The translations under genes and the position numbers were made by a program. Positions 61,109 to 62,248 of a stretch of 62,248 bases of DNA are shown in pieces; positions within the stretch are counted from its first letter, which is position 1; each line of letters opens with the position of its first letter. The notes below the pieces were generated by a model, which saw only the letters and a program-made list of their open reading frames with translations, was not told the DNA's origin and made no database searches. Origin of the DNA: Desulfobacterales bacterium (GTDB taxonomy: Bacteria; Desulfobacterota; Desulfobacteria; Desulfobacterales; Desulfobacteraceae); the NCBI GenBank assembly GCA_023143455.1, contig JAGLHT010000012.1, positions 1-62,248 on the forward strand, given 5' to 3'.

Positions 61109-62248
61109 TCACTCAGCTTTCTGCTGATTTTTCATTTGATAGGATTTTGTCCTTATAACTTTACGCATTTTTTTATTCATGCCTTCCTGTTCTATCACTT
61201 CTGCTTGTTTCTCCATATCCTTTGCTTCTTCTAAAAGAACTTCATCGCCATATTCTTTTGCGATACTCTTCATTTTAACTGCAGATGCTTTAAGAGCCTG
61301 CACAGCTTCTTTCTTTTTACCTTTATCAGACAAAGAAATAGCTTTTTCCTGCTCCAGGGCATTTAAATTACGCTGATATTCTCTTACCACATCAACATTA
61401 GTTGATTTTTTAACAATTGTATAATCTTTGCTGAACTTTACAATTGATTTCCCGTATACTACCTCGGTTTTTTTACTAAAGGGATTTTCATAACGCACTT
61501 TGGCTTTAGCGATCTCCATGGAAACACCTGTATCGGATTTTGGTATTTTTACTTTCACAAGCGCATATTTTTCCTGATCCCCATAGAGCTGATTCATGGA
61601 AAGCTCAATAGTTCTGCCCTTGATACGCCCTTCCCTTCCTATAATTGAAATAGGTTCAACACCATCAGGCATTGTAATGGCCACCTTCACCTTTTTAGCA
61701 ACAACATTAAGAACATCTCCTAACTCTGATGCAAAAATATGAGGCAGTTCAGAACCTGTTTCAACAAAATATGAGTTGCCATCACTTTTTTGGGATAATC
61801 TTGTCATCAAATCTTCATTATAATCATATCCCACACCAATGGTTGTAACAGAAATATTCTCTTTAATTAGTGCTGCACCAAGTCTTCCAAGCTCGGCAGG
61901 AGATTCTGGCCCAACATTTGCTAGACCATCAGATAAAAGAATAATCCTATGAACGTATTCTGATCCAATATGTTTTCTTATTTCAGATGCACCCTGGCTT
62001 ACTCCGCCAAAAAGAGCAGTGCTGCCAGCAGCATAAATTTGTTGAATTTTTGCAATAATCCGATCTCTGTTCCTGACTTTCTGTGCTGGTATTATTGTTC
62101 GCACATTAGAATCATATACTACTAAAGAAAAAATATCTGCTGCTCCCAATCTTTGAACCGCTTCAATTGCAGCGGCCTTGGCTTGTTTAATTTTCTCGCC
62201 ATTCATGGATCCTGACTTATCCAATACTACAGAAAGATTTACAGGGGG
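61109..62248 (-). CDS. von Willebrand factor A domain protein (5' partial)
   Basis: The visible 379 residues start inside the gene at the window edge (frame open from 62248). The VWA MIDAS motif DKSGSMNG lies at the start, with later TIGVGYDYNE and LSDGLANVGP supplying the other metal residues. A C-terminal beta region and a long charged coiled coil (about 290-370) follow. Such proteins are usually exported; the N-terminus is outside the window. It precedes the kinase/regulator pair with overlapping ends, so it is part of the same operon and might modulate the sensor. Confidence 0.88.
   Translation of the reverse strand, partial: PPVNLSVVLDKSGSMNGEKIKQAKAAAIEAVQRLGAADIFSLVVYDSNVRTIIPAQKVRNRDRIIAKIQQIYAAGSTALFGGVSQGASEIRKHIGSEYVHRIILLSDGLANVGPESPAELGRLGAALIKENISVTTIGVGYDYNEDLMTRLSQKSDGNSYFVETGSELPHIFASELGDVLNVVAKKVKVAITMPDGVEPISIIGREGRIKGRTIELSMNQLYGDQEKYALVKVKIPKSDTGVSMEIAKAKVRYENPFSKKTEVVYGKSIVKFSKDYTIVKKSTNVDVVREYQRNLNALEQEKAISLSDKGKKKEAVQALKASAVKMKSIAKEYGDEVLLEEAKDMEKQAEVIEQEGMNKKMRKVIRTKSYQMKNQQKAE

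Noticed and set aside
1..62248. CRISPR arrays, tRNA or rRNA genes, prophage
   Set aside because: No regularly spaced repeats, no tRNA-like T-loop with matching stem and no phage structural genes were seen on either strand.

Overview
The window is AT-rich DNA that looks like the chromosome of a sulfate-reducing deltaproteobacterium of the Desulfobacterales type (Desulfobacter/Desulfobacula/Desulfobacterium-like). This is inferred from gene content: Wood-Ljungdahl acetyl-CoA synthase genes with CooC, an EtfAB plus membrane Fe-S oxidoreductase (EtfD-like) operon, a DUF3683 FAD/Fe-S oxidoreductase, many Cache/PAS hybrid histidine kinases, a FlgM module with a sigma-54 promoter, and class II aldolase. 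No rRNA, tRNA or CRISPR was seen.

Layout. 1-5181: the 3' part of acsB, then acsC, acsE, a small hypothetical gene and cooC (carbonyl branch of the Wood-Ljungdahl pathway). 5173-11939 (minus): NUDIX hydrolase, queuosine-tRNA mannosyltransferase-like protein, two hybrid histidine kinases and a SPOR-NlpC/P60 lipoprotein. 12175-17563 (plus): PHP phosphatase, dtd, a TrmJ-like methylase, a third hybrid kinase and its receiver protein. 17894-23864: prfC, a 1200-aa FAD/Fe-S oxidoreductase and rsmE. 23956-24344: a MITE-like element with 18-bp terminal inverted repeats and a 9-bp target duplication. 24354-32943: beta-CASP nuclease, serB, murI and an RND efflux pair. 32944-35165: a degraded accessory patch holding a solo repeat end, an XRE-antitoxin/PIN pair with a shortened toxin, and a frameshifted CHC2-primase remnant. 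35193-39848: etfA, etfB, etfD and a TetR regulator with its palindromic operator.

The most striking region is 40440-46910 (minus), a complete diversity-generating retroelement (DGR). It has a reverse transcriptase, an Avd-type four-helix accessory protein, a 110-bp template repeat (TR), and two target genes whose 3' ends carry 110-bp variable repeats (VR1, VR2). I aligned TR with both VRs by eye. All 21 differences in VR1 and all 20 in VR2 fall on template adenines (coding strand). The targets are two large NTPases of different classes, one DUF4062-NACHT and one KAP, each ending in an FGE-sulfatase/C-type-lectin-like domain that carries the hypervariable residues. This fits a self-diversifying intracellular sensor or defence/self-recognition system.

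47063-62248: class II fructose-bisphosphate aldolase; a FlgM-associated protein, FlgM and a sigma-54-preceded small gene; mazG and cvpA; the phoH-pgpH-ybeY-pdxJ run; a GNAT; a graveyard of a broken MBL-fold gene and a truncated PLP-lyase gene; a lipoprotein alpha/beta hydrolase; a hypothetical protein; and a VWA protein / histidine kinase / OmpR regulator operon cut by the right edge.
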